Of a stretch of DNA of 26,627 nucleotides, positions 1-9,637 are shown one piece after another. Within the stretch, counting starts at the first letter, position 1. Each line of letters starts with the position of its first letter. The notes beneath the pieces are model-generated. The model had not been told where the DNA came from. It made no database searches and saw only the letters and a list, made by a program, of their open reading frames with translations. Source of the stretch: Dissophora ornata (taxonomy: Eukaryota > Mortierellomycota > Mortierellomycetes > Mortierellales > Mortierellaceae); contig MU617023.1 of assembly GCA_025201705.1 (NCBI GenBank), positions 1-26,627 on the forward strand, in the 5' to 3' direction. The position numbers and the translations under genes are program-made.

Positions 1-1161
1 TGTTTTCTTGGAGACTTTATCCAAACACGCCGGTACTCGCGCACATGTACATTTAGTGCGAATAGCGCATTAGCGCCCCTTCGATGCATGATGTCATGCG
101 ATCGGCCATTCATTGCAAAGGATAAGAGGGGGGTGGGGGGTGGGGTGCAATAGCAATACTCGCCATGTGTGATGAAATGACTGAACTGACGCATGTTTCG
201 TTTTGGTCCCATGGTTTTTTTTTCTTTTTTCGTTGCATCAGATTGAACTTGATCATCTTGCGCCCAGCAGTCGTCTACGGAATCGGAGCCATGGGTGGAC
301 TCAGTAAGTGATTTTGCCATCTAACGTTGATACGGATCTTCCTTAAGTGGAAGTGGATTTTACTTTGAGTGCAAGGAGCAGGAAAATAGAATCTGGTGCT
401 AATACTACTTTTCTTTATCATTCTCTCTCTCTCCTCTTTCTCTTTCCCTCTCTCCCTCTCTCTTTCTCTCTCTCTCTCTCTCTGATGAACAGCCCCTAGA
501 TTGATCTGCGGTCGTGTGTACCAGCACTTGAAGCAAAAGATGGAGTTTTTGTGGTCAAAGGACTTGCGCTTCAACACAGTCCATGTCGACGATGTTTCAC
601 GGGCAGTGTGGCACTCCGCTAACTGGTATATCAGCAACGACAAGCAGGGAACCCCTGTCATCTTCAACCTCGCAGATGAGAACGATACCGACCAGGAGGC
701 AATCAACACACATATCCGTGCCATCTTTGGCATCGAGACTGGATTCCAGGGCACAATTATCTCTAACATGGTCAAGGTAACGCAAAGCAGCATACTACTT
801 TTTGTTATGGGAGAAAAAGTACACAAAGGGTGATGATGTAAAAAAAAAAAAGGCCCTGAAAAACTCATCTTTTTACCATTACTTTTAAAAAAAATAGCTG
901 AACATGAAGGAGGCAACAGAAGATATCAATGAGGTGCATTTGGCTCCTTGGTCCGAAATTTTGAAGACACACAACATCACGACATCACCCTTGACGCCAT
1001 ACCTGGACCAGGAGCTTTTGCTCAACAACGCATTGTCCTTGGACGGCACAAAGATCAGCACGACGACGGGCTTCACATACAACCACCCCAAGTTGACGAC
1101 AGACAACCTGAAGGAGGTTATCTCAGATTTCCAGGAGCTCGGAATCTGGCCTCGCGATTAG
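1..1161 (+). CDS. NAD(P)-dependent epimerase/dehydratase (extended SDR), 3' part
   Basis: Partial gene whose 5' end lies outside the window. Proposed exons are 1-32, 242-303, 493-776 and 898-1161, with GT-AG introns. All phases agree and give 213 residues before the TAG. The second exon reads LNLIILRPAVVYGIGAMGG, the RPA-VVYG strand that follows the catalytic Tyr-Lys pair in extended short-chain dehydrogenases. Exon 3 has FNTVHVDDVSRAVWHS, the usual substrate-domain segment of NAD-dependent epimerases, and FNLADEN. The Rossmann GxxGxxG motif and the YxxxK residues must lie upstream. The family acts on nucleotide sugars or other hydroxylated substrates; the substrate cannot be told from this fragment. 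The first exon (1-32) is short and rests on phase agreement alone. An AATAAA at 1331-1336 is a likely polyadenylation signal. Confidence 0.85.
127..146 (+). repeat. G-rich tract in epimerase intron
   Basis: Three long G runs separated by single T residues lie inside the intron 33-241. They could form an intramolecular G-quadruplex on the sense strand if the long runs are split. This rests on sequence only. Confidence 0.5.
421..484. repeat. CT-rich microsatellite in epimerase intron
   Basis: A pure pyrimidine run of imperfect CT/CCT/CTTT units fills the 3' half of the intron at 304-492, just before the acceptor. It doubles as an extended polypyrimidine tract. Purine-rich GA repeats follow the stop codon at about 1162-1190. 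Confidence 0.85.
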
Positions 1162-1611
1162 AGAGAGACGAGAGAGAGGAGGAGGAGGATGTTTGATTGT
1201 CAATAGTAACAACATGGCGTGCATGGATTTGAAGTGTTTGAATAGAGTCAAAACGACAACTGGAACCAACACGCGTTTTTTTTTTTTGGATGGGGTGGCC
1301 AGGGGTGTCCCCGTCATCATAGAAAATAATAATAAAAAAAAAAAAATCCAGAAAAAAAAAATGAATCGACGTGTAATCCGTTGGGTAATGCACCCTTGTC
1401 CTTGAAACTCTTGAACGGCAGCGGTGCTGTTACGATGGGATAGGGCGCAGACGGCGGGGGCAACAACAACGGCGCCATATACGGAAATCAACTTGGGCAG
1501 AGAACCCTAATTGATCTATGCAAACGCGCTGATTTGACTCCGAACCCGCGCCCTGTGTTCTTTCTTCGTTTATTCACACACACATTCTTTCTCAATTCGA
1601 TTCCCACAACA
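1162..1611. other. 3' UTR of epimerase and promoter region of M20 gene
   Basis: About 450 nt with no supported gene. The left half carries the epimerase 3' UTR with GA repeats, poly-A and poly-T runs and AATAAA at 1331-1336. The right half must hold the promoter and leader of the M20 gene. Short open frames here are low-complexity translations of homopolymer runs. Confidence 0.6.
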
Positions 1612-3634
1612 ATGTCCTCTGAGAAACCAGCCCCTTCCCCATCGCTTCCAAAGGTCTCGCCCGCTGCCGGATGTCTTGACATCTTCAAAGGCATCTTTGG
1701 TAGTAGTAGTAGCAGTGCCCAAGAGCAGACCTTCAATGTAATGAGAACACAGAAGCACGGAACATTCGACTCCTCATTGCATTGCATTTGTAGCATTACT
1801 GCCACCCCCCTTTTTTTTTATTCGCCTATATACAAGACACAAACTACGCGCACAAAACACTCTTTTCACCTTCATTGGCATCACACGCTTCATTGCTCAA
1901 GTCCTCATTCCATACCACTTCTACTGGCTTGAACCTATAGGAAAAGAACGCGCAGGCTTATCTCGAGATGTCGAACAATAACAATGCCTCCTTGCCACCA
2001 GCGTACGAGTCTTTGCAGCAGGGGATGAGCAAGCTCCTCGTGAACGGATCCAACGCCAAGCTCTCGGAGCTGTGGGAGCAGGACGAGTTTGCAAAGACGG
2101 TCCACCACGCCATCGAAGCCGTCTCGACTGAGCTTCGTGGGATTAGCATGAAGGTAATATAGAGTATAGTACATGCACTCGTACACATGGCAATCTGGTG
2201 GCAATTGCTTACCATTTTGGTGCAACAGCCCACCGATCGTGGGATACCTTCACTCCTGTTAAGAACAACAATTAACAAAACAATATATTCCACATATAGA
2301 TCCATGAGAACCCAGAGCTGGGTTATGAGGAGTACAAGGCTCACACACTGTTGACGAACTACCTGCAAAAGAAGGGCTTCCAGGTCCAGCGTTCAGCCTT
2401 TGGTCTCGACACAGCGTTTGTTGCCCGTGCCGGAAACTCTGACAAGGTCACCATTGGTATTTGCTCCGAGGTGAGTTCTGCGTGGTAGAAAACGCGACCA
2501 ATGGCTTTTTGGCGACAAGAGAGAGAGACAGAGATGTTTTAACAGGATAGCTTTGGTTCATGCCTTTGGACGATGGTTTTAGTATGATGCCCTTCCTGGC
2601 ATTGGACACGCCTGTGGCCATAATCTGATTGCGATCTCTGGCGTTGCCACGGCGATTGGTCTTAAAGCTGTCATTGACAAGTTTGATCTCCAGGCTGAGG
2701 TCAAGTTGTTCGGCACACCTGCTGAGGAGACTTCTGGTAAAGAAAGCTTTGCCGTCAAAATCGCCTTATTTATTTTCATTTCTTCACGCGTCTTGCAAAT
2801 CATTCAATTCAATACAATGTTCTTTTTTTTGATGTAGGCGGAAAGATCGTGATGTTGAACAACGGCGCGTTCAAAGATGTCGATATCTGTATGATGCTCC
2901 ACGGTGCCAACGCAGATGTCGTCTTCCCTGCCTTCTTGGCTCTCGACACTGTCTACGTCGAGTTCTTTGGAAAGGCTTCTCATGCTTCAACAACACCCTG
3001 GGAAGGTATCAACGCCCTTGATGCCGCTATTATGGTTTATACCAACATTGGATTGATGCGACAGCAGATGAAACCAACTCAGCGCGTTCACGGTATCATC
3101 AAAGATGGTGGCAAGGCTGCGAACATCATTCCGGACTACACACTGTCAACGTACACGGTCCGCGCACCAAAGTACGCCGAGGTGGAGGTGTTGAAGAAGA
3201 GGGTCGAAGGGATCTTCAAGGCTGCTGCTGCTGCTACAGGATGCACTATGAAGTTGAGATGGGATGTTCCTTACAAGGACATCTTGACCAACGATGCCCT
3301 GGCACGCAAGTTTGAGCAGTACATGAACGCACAGGGTGTGCAGTACCCTACCAAGGAACAGCAGCAATCCAAACTCTCGGGTTCGACCGATATGGGGAAC
3401 TTGACGTATGCCATGCCCGGTATTCACCCCATGTTCAACATCTTGAACTTGGAGGGCGAGGATGACATGTCGATGGGTTTGCATACCAAAGAATTTGAGA
3501 ATGCAGCGGCTCAGCCCCTGGGACACATTGCTACCCTCAGAGCTGCCAAGAGTTTGGCCATGACGGGTGTGGAGTGTATCTTGGACCCAGAACTTTTGAA
3601 GAAGGTGAAGCGTGAGTTCGAGGCTTCGCAGTGA
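1612..3634 (+). CDS. M20 family metallopeptidase/amidohydrolase, PM20D2-like
   Basis: Exons 1612-1737, 1941-2153, 2300-2470, 2583-2736 and 2838-3634 splice in phase to 486 residues, near the usual 430-450 plus a Ser/Pro-rich N-terminal tail. Around residues 171-184 it has YDALPGIGHACGHN, the M20 zinc motif seen in carboxypeptidase-Ss1/amidohydrolase and PM20D2 proteins. GTPAEE at 214-219 carries the catalytic Glu and a metal-binding Glu. Further His residues lie at about 243 (MMLHGAN) and about 437 (GLHTKEF). The lid/dimerisation domain follows at about 250-370. The family hydrolyses N-acyl amino acids or dipeptides; the vertebrate PM20D2 protein acts on beta-alanyl-lysine-type dipeptides. 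The substrate here is not determinable. I see no signal peptide, so a cytosolic place is likely. Start chosen as the first ATG of the in-phase first exon. Confidence 0.92.
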
Positions 3635-3704
3635 TAAAAATAACCTCCTTCTCCCTCCTCCCAACTCGCACGCACCATGTGTCATTTGTGTCGCGTAGAG
3701 TTCG

Positions 3705-3718
3705 AATAAAGAAATAAA
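3705..3718 (+). terminator. Polyadenylation signals of M20 gene
   Basis: Two overlapping-range AATAAA hexamers (3705-3710 and 3713-3718) lie about 75 nt after the stop codon, at the usual distance for a fungal 3' UTR. Confidence 0.7.
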
Positions 3719-3870
3719 TTTATAAAAATCGATCATCAGTATGCAGATGACAGGCGGAGGCTGCGCATTATTGGGCGTAATAGGGAAATGATCGTTGCCC
3801 CTCGTTATTTGTCAAGGCCTGGATGCCGCGATTCTGAAAGCTCTCTGCTTCTGACGATGTTTGTAGACTA

Positions 3871-3876
3871 TTTATT
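3871..3876 (-). terminator. Candidate polyadenylation signal of F-box gene
   Basis: TTTATT on the plus strand reads AATAAA on the minus strand. It lies about 125 nt past the F-box stop codon. The M20 and F-box genes therefore converge with about 150 nt between their signals. Confidence 0.5.
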
Positions 3877-3999
3877 ATTATTAGTGCATTTATAATAGCG
3901 GAAACGATTACTCATACTGCGTAGATTTTCAAGATCCTTCAAAAAGTCCGCTTCGTTTTTTTTGGGCGTACTCCTTTTACCACCACCACTACAATCAGG

Positions 4000-5520
4000 T
4001 CAGCTGGAACTGTCGCTGAACCCATCAACAGAGTACGTAACATGGTTCAAGCTCAGTTTGGCGAGCTTGGGCAGTTTATGAACCTGCTCAAACAACTTTT
4101 GCTTGGCCATTGATCTATACCGCACACCTCCGATATTTTCATTACCCATACTACTGTCGACAGGGGTGGGCCTTGGTGCCGCCGAAGCAAGGCTCCAATG
4201 GTACGTTTGCTGGGTTGACCCTTGATGATCGACATTGCTCCCCGCTAACCCTTCTCCTCCATCTCCACCTCCATGATCCATCGCCATCGTCACATCCGTC
4301 AACTCCAAGGTCTCGAGCTCAACACAACCCCAGGGTTGTTCAAACAGTCTCAGGGTCTCCTCTTTGCCAAGTGAATTTGGACTGAAGAAGAGTGAGAAGT
4401 GACGGAGATGAATACAATGCTTCAAGATCTGACATATATTCTCGGCATCATGCATGGGCATGTCTTGTCGTCCCAAGAACCGTAGATTGAGTGACACCAA
4501 AGTCGTAGATTGTAAGATGAGTGCTTTGGTCATAATATAACCCAGCTGTGGGATGTCGATTTTCAGCGATTGTATCCGACGCGAACAGAGTACCAATCCC
4601 GAATACTCTGTATCGGTCAGGTAATCGTGACCGTTCAGGACAGACGAAAACCGTATCACGTACTCGATCCTGGTCAGTCGTGGACAATAATCTCGCAGGA
4701 CCGGTATTAACGTCCGGGCATCCTCCGCGCTTTCAGAGTAGAGTGAAAAGTTTTCGAGATTGGGACAGGATCGGATAAGGTCTACAAACGCGCCTTCTTT
4801 GGAGACACTCACGTCCAATCGCAAATCGACCAGGCCCTGGTTTGCCTGGCAATGGTATCGTGGATCGATCCAGGACTGCGGCGAGGACAGGGAAGTAGAT
4901 AGAGATGATGATGGGGATGACTGTGGATCTGTGGATGAAGATTCAACCCACTCGATTGCAGCCAGACACAGGCTGTTCAGTCGCTTGCATGACGCCAAGA
5001 AATCCACGAAATCGCGTCCAGAAAGGGTCCAATGCGAGAGCTGCAATTCCTCCAAGGTCGGGGCCATTCTCATGAACAGATCATAATCCAGATTTGGTAG
5101 CGTCGTGGATCGCATAGGGGATGGAGAAGTCGAGCCCTTCCACCCCAGGGACTGCAAAGAACTCGCATTAGCCTCAACCAACGGCAGCAAGGCTCCATCC
5201 CACCAGGAGATCACCAATTCCTTCAGGTACCCCGACTGGAACGGCCCCGAGAAACATCGATCGTAGAAAAAAACTCGGAAGTAATGGCTGTTCTTGGTGA
5301 TGATCTCATTGGGGACTGAGCGCATCACATAGCCATTGTAGACGTACCAAATCACTGGGGCGAGGGCATCGCGCCAGGTCCTGTTGACACGTGTGCAGCG
5401 GAGCAGGGTCTTGGGATTGAAGTGGTAGAATCCTAGGCGGCAACTGTATTTCCACAGGGGAAGAAAGCGACCTATCAGAGTGATGATCTCTGGCATGTTG
5501 AAGGGATTGGCTTTGTCCAT
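4000..5520 (-). CDS. F-box/leucine-rich repeat-like protein
   Basis: A single uninterrupted exon of 506 residues. The N-terminus has NPFNMPEIITLIGRFLP and then LLRCTRVNRTWRDALAPVIW at about residues 40-60, the typical F-box pattern (Pro-Glu-Ile start, Cys-x-x-Val-x-x-x-Trp centre, Leu/Ile-Trp end). The remainder has repeated leucine-rich stretches such as LEELQLSHWTL and LVSLNLRFLG that resemble irregular leucine-rich repeats. Ser-rich (about 195-215) and Gly/Asp-rich linkers interrupt it. F-box proteins of this kind recruit targets to SCF ubiquitin ligases through Skp1. Such genes are numerous and fast-evolving in Mortierellaceae, so a target cannot be named. The lack of introns differs from the neighbours. 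Confidence 0.85.
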   Translation of the reverse strand: MDKANPFNMPEIITLIGRFLPLWKYSCRLGFYHFNPKTLLRCTRVNRTWRDALAPVIWYVYNGYVMRSVPNEIITKNSHYFRVFFYDRCFSGPFQSGYLKELVISWWDGALLPLVEANASSLQSLGWKGSTSPSPMRSTTLPNLDYDLFMRMAPTLEELQLSHWTLSGRDFVDFLASCKRLNSLCLAAIEWVESSSTDPQSSPSSSLSTSLSSPQSWIDPRYHCQANQGLVDLRLDVSVSKEGAFVDLIRSCPNLENFSLYSESAEDARTLIPVLRDYCPRLTRIEYVIRFSSVLNGHDYLTDTEYSGLVLCSRRIQSLKIDIPQLGYIMTKALILQSTTLVSLNLRFLGRQDMPMHDAENICQILKHCIHLRHFSLFFSPNSLGKEETLRLFEQPWGCVELETLELTDVTMAMDHGGGDGGEGLAGSNVDHQGSTQQTYHWSLASAAPRPTPVDSSMGNENIGGVRYRSMAKQKLFEQVHKLPKLAKLSLNHVTYSVDGFSDSSS

Positions 5521-7114
5521 GACTAATATTCAACGGACAGAAGCGACGTCGAACTGTCCGTATTGTGTTCAGCAAAAAAAAAAAAAAAAAAAAGTGGAGG
5601 GAAGTTTTTCAGGGACAATGAGTAATGAGGTCAGGCGAGGTGCTTGTTAAAGTTAAGCAATGTGCATTGCGGTGCAAGGACGCGTCCGTTTTGTTCGGCA
5701 AAAATAAGTCTGCCATGGGCACAGTTCATTACCGAGAAGGCGGCAATTAGAAATCGGAATGAGAATCGACCGGTTGACTCTGGAGAATAGTGTGATGGGT
5801 AAGAGGCGGATGCGAAGAACGAGGTGGGCAGAGAATGACGAATGGCAATGAGAGGTGGGAGCCGAGAGCCATATATACTTTTTTGTTTTTGGGCCGTAGC
5901 TAGTGGGCCCAACTCGGAACTACAGCTGTGTGTTGAGGTCATTGTCGCAATTGAGTCGGATTGTATAGTACATGAGTGAGCAGAGATGCAGGAGGTGAAT
6001 GACCATTGCACAGCAGATCAACCCCCCTGGGCGGAATAGAGGGGACTTACTCTCACCACCAACGACATATTAAGGCATGTCGATCGTGCAGCAGCACTGA
6101 TGCATGTGTTCAGGAACAGCTGCACAAACAAACAGGAGAATTTACTTCGCCAACCTGCTAAAACCGACAATCCTTGATGTATTTTTACTTGGCCTGCCTC
6201 TGATGGCGCTTTGTTTGCTTGGCTTGGCTTTTACTCCCCCTCGCTCCTGCTCCTCGGATGCTGCATGGATGCGGAGCAAACGCCCAGGGAATCAATTACT
6301 GATCGTTTTAGGTAATTTCGACTCTTTCACTTGACAGCGATCGCCAAGGGCTGTGGTTCCTGATTCTTGGGGAGTCGAAAAATAGGCAATTTTTTTTTCA
6401 TGGAATGTCCTCAAAGTTTTTAGAGGTGCTCTTCTTTGAGGCACACGGACAAGGGCGTCTGGCTTAAAGAGGTAAAGCCGATCGAGCCCAAGGGGGTGGA
6501 ATGAGAGGGCGGGCCGTTGTGATGAGCAAAGGCAATGCGCAGTACAGTAGTGGCAACGCAGCAATCGGAATCACCAAGTTATTTTGGTGGCCACTTTGTG
6601 CCACCCATCGGTCACCCTGCCATCAGCAGCAGATCCTTGCTGCGACATGCGCTGCTACTCGTCCGGTGGGGCTCCCAGGCAGATCGGCACTTTGGCCTAC
6701 AGTCACTGTACACCTGTGCTTTTGGTCGCATGATCGCAAGTGGCTCACAGTTGCCACCAAAAAAACGCAGATGAGTACTCACCCGCAAGCCGCAGCTTTC
6801 CGCAATTTTGCTAGGGTTGATTGCTCTCTCCTCAATAGCCTCACGAGCCCTTTGCAATGCGCACCTCCCTGGCGAAAAAAAGGTTATTCCCGATAAACAT
6901 CCCACATGCATGGGCACTGCGCCGTAGTCGCCCCCTCGAGCATCGCTTTCTCTGACGCGTAGTCAGTCAGGGCACAGCCAACCTTTTTGTCGCGAAGAAA
7001 ATAAATCCAATGTGACTGCCCTTGCACACCCCCCTCTCCCTTCTCCCTTCTCTGTTTTCTTCGCGTGATTCACTCGAGTGCCCTTCGCTGATCTCCACCT
7101 CTCTGCATCAACCA
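5521..7114. other. Long intergenic region between F-box gene and COA1
   Basis: About 1.6 kb with no gene I can support. It carries the F-box leader (poly-A run at 5574-5592 on the plus strand) and a TATATA-like element at about 5869-5880. Its open frames (for example minus 6011-5631 and plus 6501-6896) have no recognisable domain, poor composition and mutual overlap. The right end is the COA1 promoter and leader, with an ACGCGT element near 6955. The size is large compared with the 260-450-nt gaps elsewhere in this half of the window. Confidence 0.5.
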
Positions 7115-7792
7115 ATGGCATCCTGCTTGCGCCTAAACGCGACGGCCCTTGGCCTCATGCGTCCGCTCTCAACCCCCTCCATCGTCCGCGTGTCATTCCC
7201 CTCAAACAGCTCTTTCCGATCCTTCACATCTGCTACGACCTCGTCTTCCGCAAATAGCACCTCGAAAGCTTCCTCCTCCTCCTCCACCAGCGCCTTTGTG
7301 CAGAACCCTGTCTTCAAGAGTACCTCTTCCCTGAACCAATCTAGACACAGCCCCCAATTCAAGGCCCAAACGACTGAACTCCCCAACGTCGCCTCCCGCA
7401 CACCCCTCTACATTTTCCTCGGTATTATCGGAGTTGGGTTCTGGGCCGGGTCCATCGCGGTGGCAGCGAACCATCAACGCCAGGGCACCAGCATTGTCCG
7501 AGGAACATTATTCAATGTCAAGTTTGATACGAAGGCGCAGGAGCTGCTGGGTGAAAACATTGATTACACAAACAAGCAGTGGCCGTGGATCTCTGGGACA
7601 GTGGCACATTTGAAGGGTAGAGTCGATATCGAGTACCAGGTCCGTGGAGACAAGGCCGAGGGACGAGTACACTTTGTGGCGGTTAGACCGGCAAAACAGT
7701 GGGTGACAACGGATTTTACGTTGACGATGCCGGATGGAACCATGGTGGTGTTGGGCGAACATACGGTCCTGCCCGATTTTGCGAATAACTGA
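7115..7792 (+). CDS. COA1: Cytochrome c oxidase assembly factor COA1-like, mitochondrial
   Basis: A single exon of 225 residues. The start is the first ATG of the frame; the frame stays open upstream but only with non-ATG codons. Residues 1-40 are basic, rich in Ser, Thr and Arg and nearly acid-free, as in a mitochondrial presequence. A Ser-rich linker follows, then a membrane segment at about 97-118 (LYIFLGIIGVGFWAGSIAV). The C-terminal part has the COA1 (formerly DUF1783) pattern: a segment like VRGTLFNVKFDTKAQELLGE, then WISGTVAHLKGRVDIEYQVRG and EGRVHFVAVRPAKQW. COA1 proteins are anchored in the inner membrane and help early maturation of the Cox1 subunit of complex IV. TIM21 shares the fold and is the main alternative, but the sequence fits COA1 better. 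The gene lies just upstream of ATP11 on the same strand. Confidence 0.8.
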   Translation: MASCLRLNATALGLMRPLSTPSIVRVSFPSNSSFRSFTSATTSSSANSTSKASSSSSTSAFVQNPVFKSTSSLNQSRHSPQFKAQTTELPNVASRTPLYIFLGIIGVGFWAGSIAVAANHQRQGTSIVRGTLFNVKFDTKAQELLGENIDYTNKQWPWISGTVAHLKGRVDIEYQVRGDKAEGRVHFVAVRPAKQWVTTDFTLTMPDGTMVVLGEHTVLPDFANN

Positions 7793-8139
7793 AATAGAGG
7801 ACCTAAAATAAAAAAACCAAGAATAAAAAAAAAAAACTTCCGGGGGGGGCATCGCCTTTTATTGTGCTAGCCAATTGACGTAGCCGGTTGTCAGGAAAGA
7901 AGGCAAAACTGCACTCTTGTCGATAAAGAACTTGGCCCTTGCAGCGCAGTCAATTGAGCATCAATTGCTCGATATTTGAGGGATCTTCGGAACCCCCTGG
8001 AGGGAACTCCTACGGGTGGCTTGGTCCCTCGAGTAAATACGCTTGAAGAGCAGATCAGGCGTCTTCAGCCCAACCCAGTGCGCCCTCATTCAGCTCATTC
8101 ACATTCCTCCCCCTCCTCCTCATTTACCTCGGCGAAATC
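7793..8139 (+). promoter_or_regulatory. COA1 3' UTR and ATP11 promoter region
   Basis: A short gap of about 350 nt. It contains a CCAAT pentamer with an adjoining TGACGT (about 7869-7881). CCAAT is the site of the fungal HAP complex, which often controls respiratory genes. It also has a 5-bp-arm inverted repeat with a 5-nt loop at 7956-7970 (GAGCA...TGCTC). A pyrimidine-rich leader comes just before the ATP11 start. The regulatory role is inference from motifs. Confidence 0.4.
7807..7812 (+). terminator. Polyadenylation signal of COA1
   Basis: AATAAA lies about 15 nt after the COA1 stop codon, with A-rich sequence following. Confidence 0.5.
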
Positions 8140-9375
8140 ATGGCCTCGGCATTCCGCACCCTCTTCTCAGCGTCGTCTCGCCTGGCGACTGCATCGCCAG
8201 CAACAAGACTTCGCGGTATCTCTGCTCATTCACCTACTCAGTCCTCAAAGCTCGCGACTATCGCCAACGGTCGCTTTATCTTTCTTCGCTCAAATCATGT
8301 CGACTATTCACATAAATACGCGGATAAGCTGAAGCGGAAAGCACAAGAGTAAGGAAGGACCCTCTTTGCACAGAGAGATAGAGTGATGGAGCACGTGGAC
8401 AGGATAAATGGATTTTTACTCACCAAATCTGTGCGGCACAATGTTTTTATAGGGAGGGTGTTGCTTCTGTGGAGGAACTGAAGGCAAAGGTCTTGCCGGC
8501 AACACAGACCGCTTTCAAGAAGGTGGTGCCTCAGGAGCCCAAGGTCGCTGCCACTGATGCTACAGATAAGGAAGCAGGCCAGAGTCAAAGTCAGACCAAG
8601 AAGACCGCCGCCGCCAAACCTTCCGCAGTCCCTGAATCCGTATGTGCGCCATTGTGGATTGATGTTCTACCTGCTTTTACTTGTCCTGTTTCAATGATCA
8701 TGTTTCTAAATCCCGTCCACTATTGCCTCCTCTGTGCTGTCGAATAACCTAGTCATTGGATAAGGTCATGAAGCTGGAGTTGGTCAAGGACTTGGATGCT
8801 GAGGAAATTGGCAAGATCTGGATCCAGAAGCACATTGATCAGGATGACACCATCTCGGCTGTGGTACCAGAAGATACTTATAGAAAGATGTTGAACCGAT
8901 CCAAGCAATACCCACTGGTGAGGCTCTCAGTCTCTCTCTCTCTCTTTCTCTCTCTCCCTTGCTCGCCTGTCTTTTCCTTCTCTCTAACTCCAATTATCCA
9001 AAATCACTCTAGTTCTTGCTTCCATTATCCCACGGTGACGGTGTCGAATTCTACTTGCTGCAGTTCGCGTTCCACCAAGTGATCTTCACCTCGTTGCTCG
9101 AGTACAAGACCCATGGTGAGAACGCCCGGCCGTTCCTTACATTGACCCATTACCCAGAACTGATCGATTCCAAGGGGATTGTGTTGATGAATGGTTCCAT
9201 CTCGACAGAACCAAAAGTGTTGACAGTGGATCAGGCTCAGGTATTGACGTTTGGATTACAACAATACTACGTGAGCGACCACAAGGAGAAGTTGCAATTG
9301 CTGGAAGATTTCCATAAGAGACCTGAGAGGTTCTCGCACGAGCGGCTGATTGAGTTGACGGAGATCTCCGGATAG
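8140..9375 (+). CDS. ATP11: ATP synthase F1 assembly factor ATP11-like, mitochondrial
   Basis: Exons 8140-8348, 8453-8639, 8753-8917 and 9013-9375 join in phase to 307 residues. The N-terminus is rich in Ala, Arg and Ser without acidic residues (MASAFRTLFSASSRLATASP), a mitochondrial presequence. YADKLKRKAQE and an Ala/Lys-rich linker follow. The C-terminal half has the ATP11 domain: EIGKIWIQKHIDQDDTISAV, then a segment with FLLPLSHGDGVEFYLLQF, TSLLEYKTHGENA and LTLTHYPEL. Atp11 binds free F1 beta subunits in the matrix and prevents aggregation before F1 assembly. Its length matches the family (about 300). It converges with transketolase. Confidence 0.93.
8927..8957. repeat. CT microsatellite in third ATP11 intron
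   Basis: A near-perfect CT repeat close to the donor of the intron 8918-9012. It resembles the pyrimidine tract in the epimerase intron. Confidence 0.8.
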
Positions 9376-9538
9376 AAACAGCAAAGAAGGAACATGATTC
9401 TAGCGTTCAGATTAATAAGAGAAAGAAAAAAGAAAAAAAAAGAAAAAAAACTCAAATGTGACCCCCCCCCCTAGATAGCAAGCATAGTCATCGTAGACAG
9501 AAACGAGTGTGTGCAAGATGTTGTATTTTACAGGCATG

Positions 9539-9544
9539 TTTATT
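9539..9544 (-). terminator. Candidate polyadenylation signal of transketolase
   Basis: TTTATT on the plus strand gives AATAAA on the minus strand, about 95 nt past the transketolase stop codon. Confidence 0.5.
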
Positions 9545-9596
9545 CTCTGGGGTGCTGGAAATGAAAGCCAGAGATTAAAAAATATAATAGTGTATC

Positions 9597-9602
9597 AATA
9601 AA
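9597..9602 (+). terminator. Possible polyadenylation signal of ATP11
   Basis: This is the first clear plus-strand AATAAA after the ATP11 stop (about 220 nt). It lies beyond the minus-strand signal of transketolase at 9539-9544, so the two 3' UTRs may overlap. Confidence 0.35.
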
Positions 9603-9637
9603 ACTGCCGCAACAAGGGAAGTCCCTTATTCATCCAC

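Noticed and set aside
3146..3736. Minus-strand 196-codon frame over the last M20 exon
   Set aside because: Antisense shadow of a conserved coding exon; no domain and no start context.
5631..6011. Minus-strand 126-codon frame upstream of the F-box gene
   Set aside because: Cys/Ser/His-rich composition with no domain. A TATATA element lies within it, which suits a promoter or leader better than a gene.
6501..6917. Overlapping plus and minus frames of 79-131 codons in the gap before COA1
   Set aside because: Several frames are open at once on both strands, none has a motif, and none has splice or polyadenylation context.
7022..7114. Upstream extension of COA1
   Set aside because: The frame is open but contains no ATG. 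It would start with a pyrimidine-rich leader peptide, whereas the ATG at 7115 begins a good presequence.
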